NCBI RefSeq assembly: GCF_043729335.1
Contig: NZ_JAYTLQ010000050.1
Span: 105,547 to 169,546, forward strand
Source: Crenothrix sp043729335
GTDB lineage: Bacteria; Pseudomonadota; Gammaproteobacteria; Methylococcales; Methylomonadaceae
Direction: 5' to 3'
Length of the DNA stretch: 64,000 nt
The notes beneath the pieces were generated by a model, which saw only the letters and a program-made list of their open reading frames with translations, searched no databases and was not told the DNA's origin. Positions 17,201-25,702 of the stretch are shown piece after piece. The position numbers and the translations under genes were made by a program. How positions within the stretch are numbered: position 1 is the stretch's first letter; each line of letters begins with the position of its first letter.

Positions 17201-18148
17201 TTATTTTTTACACGTTGCTGGTGCAGATTTAACCGTACGTGCCGCCATTAGTTTTTCATATTTGGCTTTAACAAGGCAAGGGACTTGTGTGGCAGTTAAA
17301 GTGAAAGTACTAATCCAAGCGCCTGATGCACTAGGCTTTAAAAGTACAGGCAACCCGACGACAACACCGTTATTACTTTTAATATTTAAACGTAAAGACC
17401 TTAGTGCTGCCGCTTTTGCTGCTGTGGCAGCTGTTTTTTTGAATACCAATCGCCCTGCCATTGTTAATTTTTTGGCAGCCCATTTGGCGCTGTCGATATT
17501 AAACTGACTGATGACGTTCTTGGCTGACGCAGGGCGTGCAGGCCAGACAAAAATACTAGTGTTTACTGTATTGGAAAGTTGCGTAGCTCCTGATGCTGTA
17601 GTTTCTTTAGCCCTGAAAGTAGCCTTATAGTTTTTGTTCTTTTGTGCTGCTTTAGGCTTCCATATAAAATTGATCGCAGGCCGATTAGTGCTAGGGATGC
17701 TGTATTTTTTGGAAAAACGGTAACCTTTAGGAGCTAAAGGATTGGCCGTGTTGGTCAATTCCATCGCAAAATTATCGGCTTCCTTATCTTTTACAATTAA
17801 AGGAATAGTTAGCGGCACTTCACCAACCTGGACATTCCATTGAGTGTCAACCGGGAGGAGTACAGGCTTAGCATTACCTGCTAAATTTTTAAGATAGTCA
17901 CGAAGACCGGGTATGACACCACCCTTTTGCCAAGCTTGAAAGGCGGCTGGTTTCACAGTGTCGCGCCCTCCCTCCTGACTGGTATGACAAAGGGTGCATT
18001 GTCCTGAAACCTTAAGTTCATCTGCATATTGTGGTTGCCCATAAGCATCAGCCGCCATCACAGTATTAAAGGCTAAGAATGCAACAGCAAGGATTTTTTG
18101 AGATACTTTTTTACTGAAAGCGTCTAAAAAATAATTCTTTTGTATCAT
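17201..18148 (-). CDS. Secreted mono-haem c-type protein of unknown function
   Basis: 315-residue exported protein. A signal peptide (to about Ala36) precedes a single CxxCH haem site (Cys51, Cys54, His55), then a region predicted to be beta-rich and Ig-like with a putative cadherin-like theme (residues 95-210). A basic Ala/Lys-rich C-terminal half ends with two cysteines (VPCLVKAKYEK and APATCKK) that may form a disulfide. A GAGGAA ribosome site precedes the ATG. It lies 81 bp downstream of a TlpA-type gene on the same strand; that protein could keep the haem-binding cysteines reduced. I do not recognise a family for the whole protein. Confidence 0.75.
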   Translation of the reverse strand: MIQKNYFLDAFSKKVSQKILAVAFLAFNTVMAADAYGQPQYADELKVSGQCTLCHTSQEGGRDTVKPAAFQAWQKGGVIPGLRDYLKNLAGNAKPVLLPVDTQWNVQVGEVPLTIPLIVKDKEADNFAMELTNTANPLAPKGYRFSKKYSIPSTNRPAINFIWKPKAAQKNKNYKATFRAKETTASGATQLSNTVNTSIFVWPARPASAKNVISQFNIDSAKWAAKKLTMAGRLVFKKTAATAAKAAALRSLRLNIKSNNGVVVGLPVLLKPSASGAWISTFTLTATQVPCLVKAKYEKLMAARTVKSAPATCKK

Positions 18149-18229
18149 AAAGATTCCTCAAATTAATAAAAAACGCTTGTATATAGCTGCTGCACCCATG
18201 GTATTGCAACCATTCCTAATAAACTGAAT

Positions 18230-18736
18230 TTATTTTTTTGCCAATAATTCGGTAATTTTCTTTTCTAGTTCGGCGATATCGCCGGCTGTAAAACCATGAT
18301 GAATATTTTGCACGACACCTTGCTTATCAATAATGAAAGAGGTAGGCATTGATTCCACCACAAACTTGTCAGCCCATTCGCCTTTAGCATCTGTTAAAAC
18401 GGTAAAAGCAACAGGAATTTCTTTTAAAAACTGTTCGGCTTTGGTTTTGTCTTCATCTAAATTGATGGCGACGACCTCAAAACCTTGCGCTTTGAGTTTT
18501 TCATGCAACTTATTTAGTAGGGGAAACGAAGTGCGACAAGGCGCGCACCATGAAGCCCAAAAATCAAGATAAACCACTTTGCCGGCAAACTGGCTTAATG
18601 CGGTAGGTTGGCCTTGTTGCAGGGTAGGCAACGTAAATTGAGGTGCGGCTTGTCCTACTTCTGTAGCATTCGCGGTAATACTGAGTGCGCCAAGCAATAC
18701 TGTAAAATAAATCTTTTTTATATTCTTATGCAACAT
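18230..18736 (-). CDS. TlpA-family periplasmic thiol-disulfide oxidoreductase
   Basis: 168-residue thioredoxin-fold protein with a cleavable signal peptide (cut near residue 24) and the motif DFWASWCAPCRTSFP (Cys64, Cys67). The cis-proline segment SMPTSF is near residue 133. It differs from the TlpA-like protein at 4706-5224 in having WCAPC and a cleaved rather than anchoring N-terminus. It is first in a two-gene unit with the mono-haem protein, which suggests a dedicated reductant for its haem cysteines. Confidence 0.88.
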   Translation of the reverse strand: MLHKNIKKIYFTVLLGALSITANATEVGQAAPQFTLPTLQQGQPTALSQFAGKVVYLDFWASWCAPCRTSFPLLNKLHEKLKAQGFEVVAINLDEDKTKAEQFLKEIPVAFTVLTDAKGEWADKFVVESMPTSFIIDKQGVVQNIHHGFTAGDIAELEKKITELLAKK

Positions 18737-19080
18737 AATAATTCCAAATAAAAAAATACAGTTAATGTAAAAAATAAAATTAAAAATGATAGGTCTACTA
18801 TAGTGTATCGATATTAAGGTCAGCTTAAAATAGCTTCGCTATTTTCTGATGCGTTTTTTGTCTTACACCCAAAGTGAGTAGATAACGTAGTCACGGCTCT
18901 TACCAATAATTAAATAAAATATAATCAAGTATTTAGGGATAACGGTATTCCCCATAGGACTTATCTGCAGGAGTTTAATTTGCAACCCTAGCAATAGGGT
19001 TTAATAACAATAAGCACCTATTATGCCAAACAATATCTTATTGAATAATAATGAAAATACATTTTTAATAACAACCAAAA

Positions 19081-19117
19081 GCATACCTTAATTGCAGTCA
19101 CTGCAATTAAGGTATGC
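19081..19117. repeat. Perfect inverted repeat, 17-bp arms, 3-nt loop
   Basis: Arms GCATACCTTAATTGCAG (19081-19097) and CTGCAATTAAGGTATGC (19101-19117) are exact complements around TCA. The minus strand has a TTTTGG tail after it and the plus strand has AAAAA. No gene end lies near on either strand, so a simple terminator role is doubtful. Confidence 0.85.
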
Positions 19118-19191
19118 AAAAATGAGTAGGTTTTTGTATATATTAAAAAATATCAGCTTATAACTCATTAATGAAAATCTGGCTAGTGGCA

Positions 19192-19221
19192 TTGATTATC
19201 CTAGATGCACATTGAAATAAT
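19192..19221 (+). promoter_or_regulatory. Possible promoter of the pterin synthase homologue
   Basis: TTGATT at 19192-19197, an 18-bp spacer and AATAAT at 19216-19221, 66 bp before the start codon. Weak -10 match. Confidence 0.3.
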
Positions 19222-19286
19222 GCGTTATGTCGGCTTTTTTTCATAGTACACTTTACTTAAACCTCCCACTATTTTGACGGCAAATC

Positions 19287-19691
19287 ATGTTTACCATTAC
19301 TAAAGAAGTATATTTTTGCTACGGTCATCGCTTGATGAATCATTCCGGAAAGTGTCGCCATTTGCACGGCCATAGCGTTAAAGCAGCTATTTCAGTTGCG
19401 CAGGAACACCTAAATGATCAGGGGATGGTATGTGATTTTTCTGATATTAAGCAATGTGTTGAAGGTTATGTCAATGAATATTTAGATCACAATTTTCTGT
19501 TGTATAAAAATGATCCCATTGTGCCCGTACTGATTGAAAATAAAGAGCGTTTTTTGGCACTTGACGAACATCCCACTGCCGAAGTCATTAGTAAAATGAT
19601 TTACCAATTTCTTAAAAAATCAGGCTTTAACGTTGTCGAGGTAGTGCTGTGGGAAACCGCCAGCGCTTATGCCAGCTACAAAGAAAGCTAA
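19287..19691 (+). CDS. 6-pyruvoyl-tetrahydropterin synthase / QueD family protein
   Basis: 134-residue member of the tunnel-fold PTPS/6-carboxytetrahydropterin synthase family. The zinc ligands are His14 in CYGHRL and His27/His29 in CRHLHGH, with the catalytic-type Cys23 just before. A DHNFLL motif (near residue 71) and an ETASAYA motif near the C terminus complete the site. Enzymes of this fold act in queuosine, biopterin or other pterin pathways. It stands alone, without queC/queE neighbours, so the exact reaction is open. Confidence 0.88.
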   Translation: MFTITKEVYFCYGHRLMNHSGKCRHLHGHSVKAAISVAQEHLNDQGMVCDFSDIKQCVEGYVNEYLDHNFLLYKNDPIVPVLIENKERFLALDEHPTAEVISKMIYQFLKKSGFNVVEVVLWETASAYASYKES

Positions 19692-19732
19692 TCTGATCAA
19701 TTGGCAAAGAGATGCAATAGTGTGTATCTCTT

Positions 19733-20353
19733 TCAGGTAGGCTTATTTTTATGGCGATGCTGTAGGCTTGCAAGACCCACGATGCTCACCCCTAACCAGC
19801 CAACAGGTGCAGGTTCTGGCTCTATAGAAGGCTCTATGTTTTTTTCAAGCACAATATCCAAATTTTCGTGATTGACGATGCCATTCCAAAATCGAAAATT
19901 TAAAGTATCCGGATTATTGTAAACAGGGACATCAAAGTAACGGCATGTGCTGGTAAGCCTGATTTTTTCATACGGCAAGCCATTACATCCGGCATCAGCT
20001 GGCCATAAAGCAATTGACGGGGTTGTGCAATCCACCATCAATTGATTATGATTATCAAGTGAGTCAGTTTCAGCCAGTTTAAACAACGACAGGGAGTTAT
20101 CCTGCGCCAAGAAAATAGCGGATGATTCAAAAGAGTTGTCAAAAAATTTGTTAACTAAAGTGACACTGAGGCTATTTTCTTCTAAAGCATTGGGAATGCT
20201 GAACCCCGTGGTATTACTTATAAATGATGTCCACTCAGACGGTATTGCGTTTTTTTGGAGGGCATTAACATAAATAACTGTTGCTAAAACCGGTTTAACT
20301 GCCGAAAACATAAGCATTACTGCAAAAATGTACTTAAATCTTCTTTTTTCCAT
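19733..20353 (-). CDS. Secreted protein with PEP-CTERM-like sorting tail
   Basis: 206-residue exported protein. A basic N-terminus and signal peptide (to about Ala24) lead to a beta-rich domain of about 150 residues with three cysteines. The C terminus has the tripartite layout of PEP-CTERM proteins: a Pro/Glu motif (EPEPAPV), a hydrophobic helix (GWLGVSIVGLASL) and a basic end (HRHKNK). Such tails are cut by exosortase and are linked to exopolysaccharide in biofilm-forming bacteria. No exosortase gene is in the window. The domain itself is not recognised. Confidence 0.7.
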   Translation of the reverse strand: MEKRRFKYIFAVMLMFSAVKPVLATVIYVNALQKNAIPSEWTSFISNTTGFSIPNALEENSLSVTLVNKFFDNSFESSAIFLAQDNSLSLFKLAETDSLDNHNQLMVDCTTPSIALWPADAGCNGLPYEKIRLTSTCRYFDVPVYNNPDTLNFRFWNGIVNHENLDIVLEKNIEPSIEPEPAPVGWLGVSIVGLASLQHRHKNKPT

Positions 20354-20838
20354 AATGCGTTCCAGCGGAATAGATATTTGATATATTGGCTATAATTAAA
20401 AGGTAGCAAGACATCAAAAAACTCAATTTTTATTGGCAACAGCCTTGTATTTTTTAGATTTTGTGCTTAATTAAATTAAAGCACAATCTATGCCATTATT
20501 TTATTAAAAATAAAGTCGCCTTTATATCAAATAGTTGTATTTTCAACTAGCGCGCTCAATAAGAAATATTCCATTGCTAGTGCGGCATGTGATAAAAAAA
20601 CAGACACTTTATTCAATAAAACACAGAGCGCTCAACATCAGGTTGATGAGTCTTAAGTATGGGAGATGATTTATACCGTACACTGCGTGATTCACGGTGG
20701 GCTTACAATTGTGGATATTGGAAACAAACACGCACAAAATAACCTGAACAATTTTTAACGTAGCTGCGAATTTATCCGCGCAATGCCAATGAATTCGCAC
20801 CTACGGTTGTTCAATTATGTCGTGTTTTTTGTTGTTTT
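20354..20838. other. Intergenic region with REP/MITE-like palindrome
   Basis: About 485 bp. A 63-codon minus-strand frame spans 20609-20800 but overlaps the palindrome at 20745-20813 and has no ribosome site, so I do not call it. The stretch 20670-20700 also contains a short imperfect inverted repeat (ACCGTACAC...TCACGGT). Confidence 0.5.
20745..20813. repeat. REP/MITE-like nested palindrome
   Basis: Outer arms TGAACAA (20745-20751) and TTGTTCA (20807-20813) enclose inner arms CGTAGCTGCGAATT (from 20759) and AATTCGCACCTACG (to 20805), with one mismatch in 14. A palindrome of this GTAGGTGCGAATT type in an intergenic gap fits a REP or MITE element, but only this copy is visible. Confidence 0.5.
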
Positions 20839-23271
20839 CTAGCGCACCGCCTCAGAATGGAATCCGTTGAGTTCTTCAGAGCTAAAATCATCCACACTAA
20901 TAGCGGCAAATCGTGCGTGTTCGGCTGTTATAAAGATGTCATATTCTGTCTGATTAATAATAGCCTTGCTTAAGGCCTCATCAACAACGTTGATTAACTC
21001 CACTTTTGGTAACTGTTTTTGTTTTTGGGCTTGACGAAGCTTGGCTTCTACCGGCGCAGCCGCTAATACGGCTTTAAAGGCAATTTCAATTTTGCCGGTA
21101 GCATCGTCTGGGTTGTTATTGATATAAATTCCTTGGGTTAAACGATCACGCGCCGCACTTTCAGATAATAAAATCGTTGCCGTTCTATGAATTAAAGCAT
21201 CGCTAGGCGGTGAATACGGCTTACCCAGCGGGAAAATAATACAACGCAACATCCACGCCAAAGGCCGCAAAGGCAGTTTCCAATAAATGGATAGTAAAGA
21301 TTGCTGGGCGCGGTAAAGCGTGCTTTGGCAAGCCCAATGCACTAAAGGCAGGTCGTCTTTTGGCCTATTTTGATCCTCATAATGTTTTAGCACACAAGAG
21401 CATAAATACAGATTGCTTAAGGCATCAGCAAAGCGGCCTGATAAGCGCTCTTTGCGTTTAAGCGTACCGCCCAGTGTTAATAGTGCAAAATCAGCCAATA
21501 GCGCAAAGCCTACAGACAGGCGGGTAATATGTTGATAATACTGTTGAGTGTCTTTATCGCCGGGCGTTTTGGCAAAACGAGCATTGGTAAGGCCTAACCA
21601 TAAAGCGGCGACTTTATTATGGCCAAAAAAACCGATGTGCTGGAAGAGTAAGCGGTCAAAATCTTTCAGATTATCCTGCTGTATGGCAGCCATTTCATGT
21701 TGTATATAAGGGTGGCAGCGGACAGCGCCTTGACCAAAAATCATCAAAGTGCGTGTTAAAATATTAGCGCCTTCCACAGTAATGCTGACCGGAATAACCT
21801 GGTACAAGCGCCCTAAATAATTGTTAGGCCCAAGACAAATACCCGAGCCACCCTGAATATCCATTGCATCATTAACGATACGGCGCATTCTTTCGGTGAG
21901 CTCGTATTTTAAAATAGCCGAAATAACCGCAGGCTGCTGGCCATCATCTAAAGCGGCATTGGTAACACAACGCGCGGCATCCAGAATGTAAGTTTCACCG
22001 GCCATGCGCGCCAAAGGTTCTTCAATGCCTTCAAACTCACCAATAGGTAAATTAAATTGTTTGCGGATTCGTGCGTAAGCGCCCGTGTTACGGCAGACTA
22101 GCTTACCCGCACCGACACTTAGCGCAGGCAATGAAATCGCTCTGCCTGTGCTTAGGCTTTGCATGAGCATTTTCCAGCCGTTACCGACTTGTGCCACACC
22201 GCCGATAATACAATCCATAGGGATAAACACATCCTTGCCGGAGTTCGGGCCATTTTGGAACGCTGAATTCAAGGGAAAATGGCGGCGACCTATTGAAATA
22301 CCTTCAAAATCAGTCGGTATCAGGGCAACGGTAATGCCGATGTTTTCCAGGTTGCCAATGAGTTTTTCAGGATCGTAAAGCTTGAAGGCAACCCCTAACA
22401 CCGTAGCGATGGGGCCTAAAGTGATATAACGTTTTTCCCAGTTTAGGCGTATGCCTAAGACATTGTCTTTACCCTTAAAAGACCCATAACACACAACACC
22501 GGTATCGGGTATGGCGCCTGCATCGCTACCGGCATGGGGGCCGGTTAACGCAAAGGCGGGGATTTCTTGACCGATTGCTAAACGAGGCAAATAAAAATTC
22601 TTTTGCGCATCGGTACCGTAATTGAGCAGCAGTTTTGCAGGCCCCAAAGAATTAGGCACCATCACCGTAACCGCTGCTGTGGAGCTGCGGCTTGCAATCT
22701 TCATCACAATAGCTGAATGTGCGGCCTCAGAAAATGCCAGGCCGCCGTAGCTTTTTGGGATAATAATGCCGCAAAATTTGTATTGTTTAATGTAATCCCA
22801 GACTTGTTGGGGCAAATCGTTAAGATGATGGGTAATCTCCCAGTCATCTAGCATGGCGCATAGGGTTTCAGTGGGGCCGTCCAGAAAAGCCTGTTCTTCC
22901 TGGTTAAGTTTTGCTATAGGCAACTTCTGTAAAATATCCCAATTAGGATTACCGGAAAATAATTCGGCATCCCACCAGGTATTACCGGCTTCCAAAGCCT
23001 CTTGTTCGGTTTTTGACATGGTCGGCAAAGACTGTTTCATCCACTTAAATAGCCAGCGGCTTATCAGAGGTCGCCGAATAACGGGTAGGTTAATCGGTAT
23101 AAATACAGCTAAAGCACAGGCCCACAATACTTTATTGGCGGGTGTTAAGCCTTCAGTTAAAAGATAGCCTGCCAACAAAGTCGCCACTACCAAGGTTGCC
23201 ACAGACAAACGAGTGCGGTAATAAAACAAAATAGATACGGTAATCAGCAGAGCCAATAGCCAGAACATCAT
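20839..23271 (-). CDS. fadE: Acyl-CoA dehydrogenase FadE
   Basis: FAD-dependent first step of fatty-acid beta-oxidation, at the inner membrane. About 810 residues, the FadE length, with two N-terminal hydrophobic helices (residues 3-55), the FadE-specific region (EAGNTWWDAELFSG, QAFLDGPTETLC), an acyl-CoA dehydrogenase core (VPNSLGPAKLLLNYGT, ALTGPHAGSDAGAIPDTG, DIQGGSGICLGPNNYLGR) and the long FadE C-terminal domain. I prefer the ATG pair at 23271/23268, preceded by TTTGGAGAAT, over a TTG ten codons upstream. It is separated from fadB by a perfect palindrome (23307-23336) and may be transcribed separately. Confidence 0.94.
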   Translation of the reverse strand: MMFWLLALLITVSILFYYRTRLSVATLVVATLLAGYLLTEGLTPANKVLWACALAVFIPINLPVIRRPLISRWLFKWMKQSLPTMSKTEQEALEAGNTWWDAELFSGNPNWDILQKLPIAKLNQEEQAFLDGPTETLCAMLDDWEITHHLNDLPQQVWDYIKQYKFCGIIIPKSYGGLAFSEAAHSAIVMKIASRSSTAAVTVMVPNSLGPAKLLLNYGTDAQKNFYLPRLAIGQEIPAFALTGPHAGSDAGAIPDTGVVCYGSFKGKDNVLGIRLNWEKRYITLGPIATVLGVAFKLYDPEKLIGNLENIGITVALIPTDFEGISIGRRHFPLNSAFQNGPNSGKDVFIPMDCIIGGVAQVGNGWKMLMQSLSTGRAISLPALSVGAGKLVCRNTGAYARIRKQFNLPIGEFEGIEEPLARMAGETYILDAARCVTNAALDDGQQPAVISAILKYELTERMRRIVNDAMDIQGGSGICLGPNNYLGRLYQVIPVSITVEGANILTRTLMIFGQGAVRCHPYIQHEMAAIQQDNLKDFDRLLFQHIGFFGHNKVAALWLGLTNARFAKTPGDKDTQQYYQHITRLSVGFALLADFALLTLGGTLKRKERLSGRFADALSNLYLCSCVLKHYEDQNRPKDDLPLVHWACQSTLYRAQQSLLSIYWKLPLRPLAWMLRCIIFPLGKPYSPPSDALIHRTATILLSESAARDRLTQGIYINNNPDDATGKIEIAFKAVLAAAPVEAKLRQAQKQKQLPKVELINVVDEALSKAIINQTEYDIFITAEHARFAAISVDDFSSEELNGFHSEAVR

Positions 23272-23306
23272 TATTCTCCAAAGTGGGTTAGTTTGTTGCA
23301 ATCATT

Positions 23307-23336
23307 CACTTCCCCTTTTTTTAAAAAGGGGAAGTG
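23307..23336. repeat. Perfect 14-bp-arm palindrome between fadB and fadE
   Basis: CACTTCCCCTTTTT and AAAAAGGGGAAGTG are exact complements around TT. On the minus strand it lies just after the fadB stop and before fadE, so it could act as a processing or attenuation hairpin. There is no T run after it, so it is not a clear terminator. Confidence 0.7.
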
Positions 23337-23407
23337 TCGATGCATAAAAGTGTGCGGGGTGATTTAGCGTATAACGGTATTTTAATCCCACATCCCTGTC
23401 ATGCCTG

Positions 23408-25702
23408 TTAATTCCTTAACGGTTTGCCCGTTTTTAGCATGTGATCTAATCTAGCCAAAGTACTGGATTGCTTAACCAAGGTTAAAAAAGCATTGAGCTC
23501 CAGAGCAAGCACATCATCTTCGGACAAGGCTTCGGTGATATCACTATCGCCACCACTCAGCAAATTAGCAAGTTGCGTGGCGATATTAACGTCGTACTCC
23601 GATATTTTGCCCTGAGCCTGTAAACTTTTAGCACCCATAGTTAACAGAACTTGCGCCGTTTTTCCAGGTAAACGGTAGCTGTACGGCTGTGGCGGGCTAT
23701 AGTCCTTACACAGCGATAACACTTTGCTTTTTGCATCGGCCAGCAAGCGGTTTTTATTCATGGTGATGCCATCGGTATGGCCCAGAAATAGCAACTCTTT
23801 GGCCTCGACAGCAGATTTTGAGACTTTTGCCAATGCGATTGTTTCAAATGCTTTGGCAACAGCGGGAATTGGGCCTTTAGGAAGTTTAGGAAACGTCATC
23901 CAACGGCGCAGATATTCCTTACAGCCCCCCCAGCCGGGTATTAAACCAACGCCCACCTCTACCAGCCCCATGTAAAGCTCAGCATGGGCTTGTACCGCAT
24001 CGCAATGCAACAAGATTTCACAGCCGCCACCCAGTGCTAAGCCTGAGGGCGCAGCAACCGCAGGGAAGGGCGCATATTTTAAGGCTTTGTAGGTTTGTTG
24101 GCCTTGGGTGATAAGCTGCTCAACAGCTGCCCAGTCTTGATTATGAATGGCTTGAACCAATAAACCCAGATTAGCACCCGCTGAAAAATGTTCGCCTTCG
24201 TTATGAATTACCAGCGCTGAAAAATCAGTTTTGACTTTATCAATACTTTGTCTGATCAGCGCCATGCTGTTCATGTCCAAGGTATTCATTTTGCTATGAA
24301 ACTCCAAACACACCACACCATCGCCTATATCCCACAAACTGGCAGAGTCGTTAGTTAATACGCTTGGGTGTTGGCGTTTGATATCGGCAAGCGTTAATAT
24401 GCCTGGATCGTGTCGTACCGGCTGATATACGCCGGTTAAAGTGGCAAAATTAAGCTGCCCTGAGTTCACTAAATAAAGCGCCTGTTTTTCCCAAAGCAGC
24501 GGGGGAACAAGGCGTTGTTCGTCCTCAAGCCTGTCCACAAACCACTCTACGCCGATTTTATCCAGCAACTCAAACGGCCCCAGCGTCCAGTTATAGCCAT
24601 CACGTATAGCCGCATCAATAGTCACGATGTCATCAGAAATTTCGGGTACCAAACTGGCCGCGTAAGCGAGTGTTTTGGATAGCACCTGCCAGGCATACTG
24701 AGATTCTTTATTGGGCAATGACAATAAAGTTTGTAGATTATTTTCTTTAAAAATTGGGGGTTTAGCGCTAGCTCTATATTCGCCGGTAGCTAAATCAATA
24801 GACTCTTTAACACGCTCGGCATTTAACCGATAAAAGCCGCCTTTACCTTTTCTACCCGTTAATCCAGCGGCTATCATTTCTTGTACGCGTGCGGGTAATT
24901 CACTAATGGCCTGAAAAGCATCTTCAGCGGGTAAAGCTTGGGTCATACTTTTTAAAATGGGCGGGATTAAATCCAGGCCGATTAAATCCAGCAAGCCAAA
25001 AATACCGGTTTTAGGTATGCCAAACGGTGTGGACATAATGCTGTCGGCTTGCTCAACGGTTAAACCGAGTTCAATGGCTTCCAGAATGCCACATTGCAAC
25101 CAGAAAATGCCGATACGATTGGCGATAAATCCTGGGGTATCTTTGCATAACACACAGTTTTTACCCAGTGCAATGTCGGCAAAGTCCTTAACTTTAGCGA
25201 CTAATTCAGGGCGTGTTTTAGCGCCTGCCACCAACTCTAAAAGCCGCATGTAACGTGGTGGGTTAAAAAAATGGGTGATCATAAACTGCTCGGCAAAACT
25301 GTCCGGCAGGCCATCTACAAGCACCGATAAGGGCAGGGTAGAGGTATTGGAAGAAATAACGCAGTCTTTATGGCATACCGAGACCAGTTTTTTATAAAGC
25401 GCCTGTTTGATCTGTGGCTTTTCGACAATGGCTTCAACAACCCAATCGACATCAGCGAGTAACGACAAATGATCTTCAATATTGCCCGGTGTAATAAGAC
25501 GGGCGTTATTTTTGTGCATAAACGCAGCAGGCTCGGCTTTAAGCAATTTTTGTATGGCGGTTTCAGCGACAATATTACGGTTTGTTGCCTGCTCAGGAAC
25601 GATATCGAGCAAATAAACAGGCACGCCCGCATTGGTAAATTGAGCTGCAATAGCTGCACCCATTACTCCCGCGCCAATGACGGCAACTTTATTAATGGCC
25701 AT
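23408..25702 (-). CDS. fadB: 3-hydroxyacyl-CoA dehydrogenase / enoyl-CoA hydratase (FadB-like)
   Basis: Bifunctional beta-oxidation enzyme of 764 residues. The domain order is dehydrogenase first (NAD loop VAVIGAGVMGAAIAAQF at residues 6-22, then STLPLSVL and HFFNPPRYMRLLEL) and enoyl-CoA hydratase/isomerase last (FSAGANLG near residue 515 and a LALGGGCEI segment near residue 560). That order is the reverse of E. coli FadB and matches the FadN/PaaH-type fusion branch. I start at the ATG at 25702, whose first base is the last base of the thiolase stop (TGATG). Only half of the thiolase/FadB complex can be inferred from this. Confidence 0.93.
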   Translation of the reverse strand: MAINKVAVIGAGVMGAAIAAQFTNAGVPVYLLDIVPEQATNRNIVAETAIQKLLKAEPAAFMHKNNARLITPGNIEDHLSLLADVDWVVEAIVEKPQIKQALYKKLVSVCHKDCVISSNTSTLPLSVLVDGLPDSFAEQFMITHFFNPPRYMRLLELVAGAKTRPELVAKVKDFADIALGKNCVLCKDTPGFIANRIGIFWLQCGILEAIELGLTVEQADSIMSTPFGIPKTGIFGLLDLIGLDLIPPILKSMTQALPAEDAFQAISELPARVQEMIAAGLTGRKGKGGFYRLNAERVKESIDLATGEYRASAKPPIFKENNLQTLLSLPNKESQYAWQVLSKTLAYAASLVPEISDDIVTIDAAIRDGYNWTLGPFELLDKIGVEWFVDRLEDEQRLVPPLLWEKQALYLVNSGQLNFATLTGVYQPVRHDPGILTLADIKRQHPSVLTNDSASLWDIGDGVVCLEFHSKMNTLDMNSMALIRQSIDKVKTDFSALVIHNEGEHFSAGANLGLLVQAIHNQDWAAVEQLITQGQQTYKALKYAPFPAVAAPSGLALGGGCEILLHCDAVQAHAELYMGLVEVGVGLIPGWGGCKEYLRRWMTFPKLPKGPIPAVAKAFETIALAKVSKSAVEAKELLFLGHTDGITMNKNRLLADAKSKVLSLCKDYSPPQPYSYRLPGKTAQVLLTMGAKSLQAQGKISEYDVNIATQLANLLSGGDSDITEALSEDDVLALELNAFLTLVKQSSTLARLDHMLKTGKPLRN

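Larger units (their letters stand above)
18737..19286. other. Divergent intergenic region with a perfect palindrome
   Basis: About 550 AT-rich bases without a supported ORF. They hold the promoter of the pterin synthase homologue (19192-19221), presumably one for the TlpA gene, and the 17-bp-arm palindrome at 19081-19117. Confidence 0.5.

Noticed and set aside
20609..20800. 63-codon minus-strand frame in the gap before fadE
   Set aside because: It overlaps the nested palindrome, lacks a ribosome site and has no family likeness.
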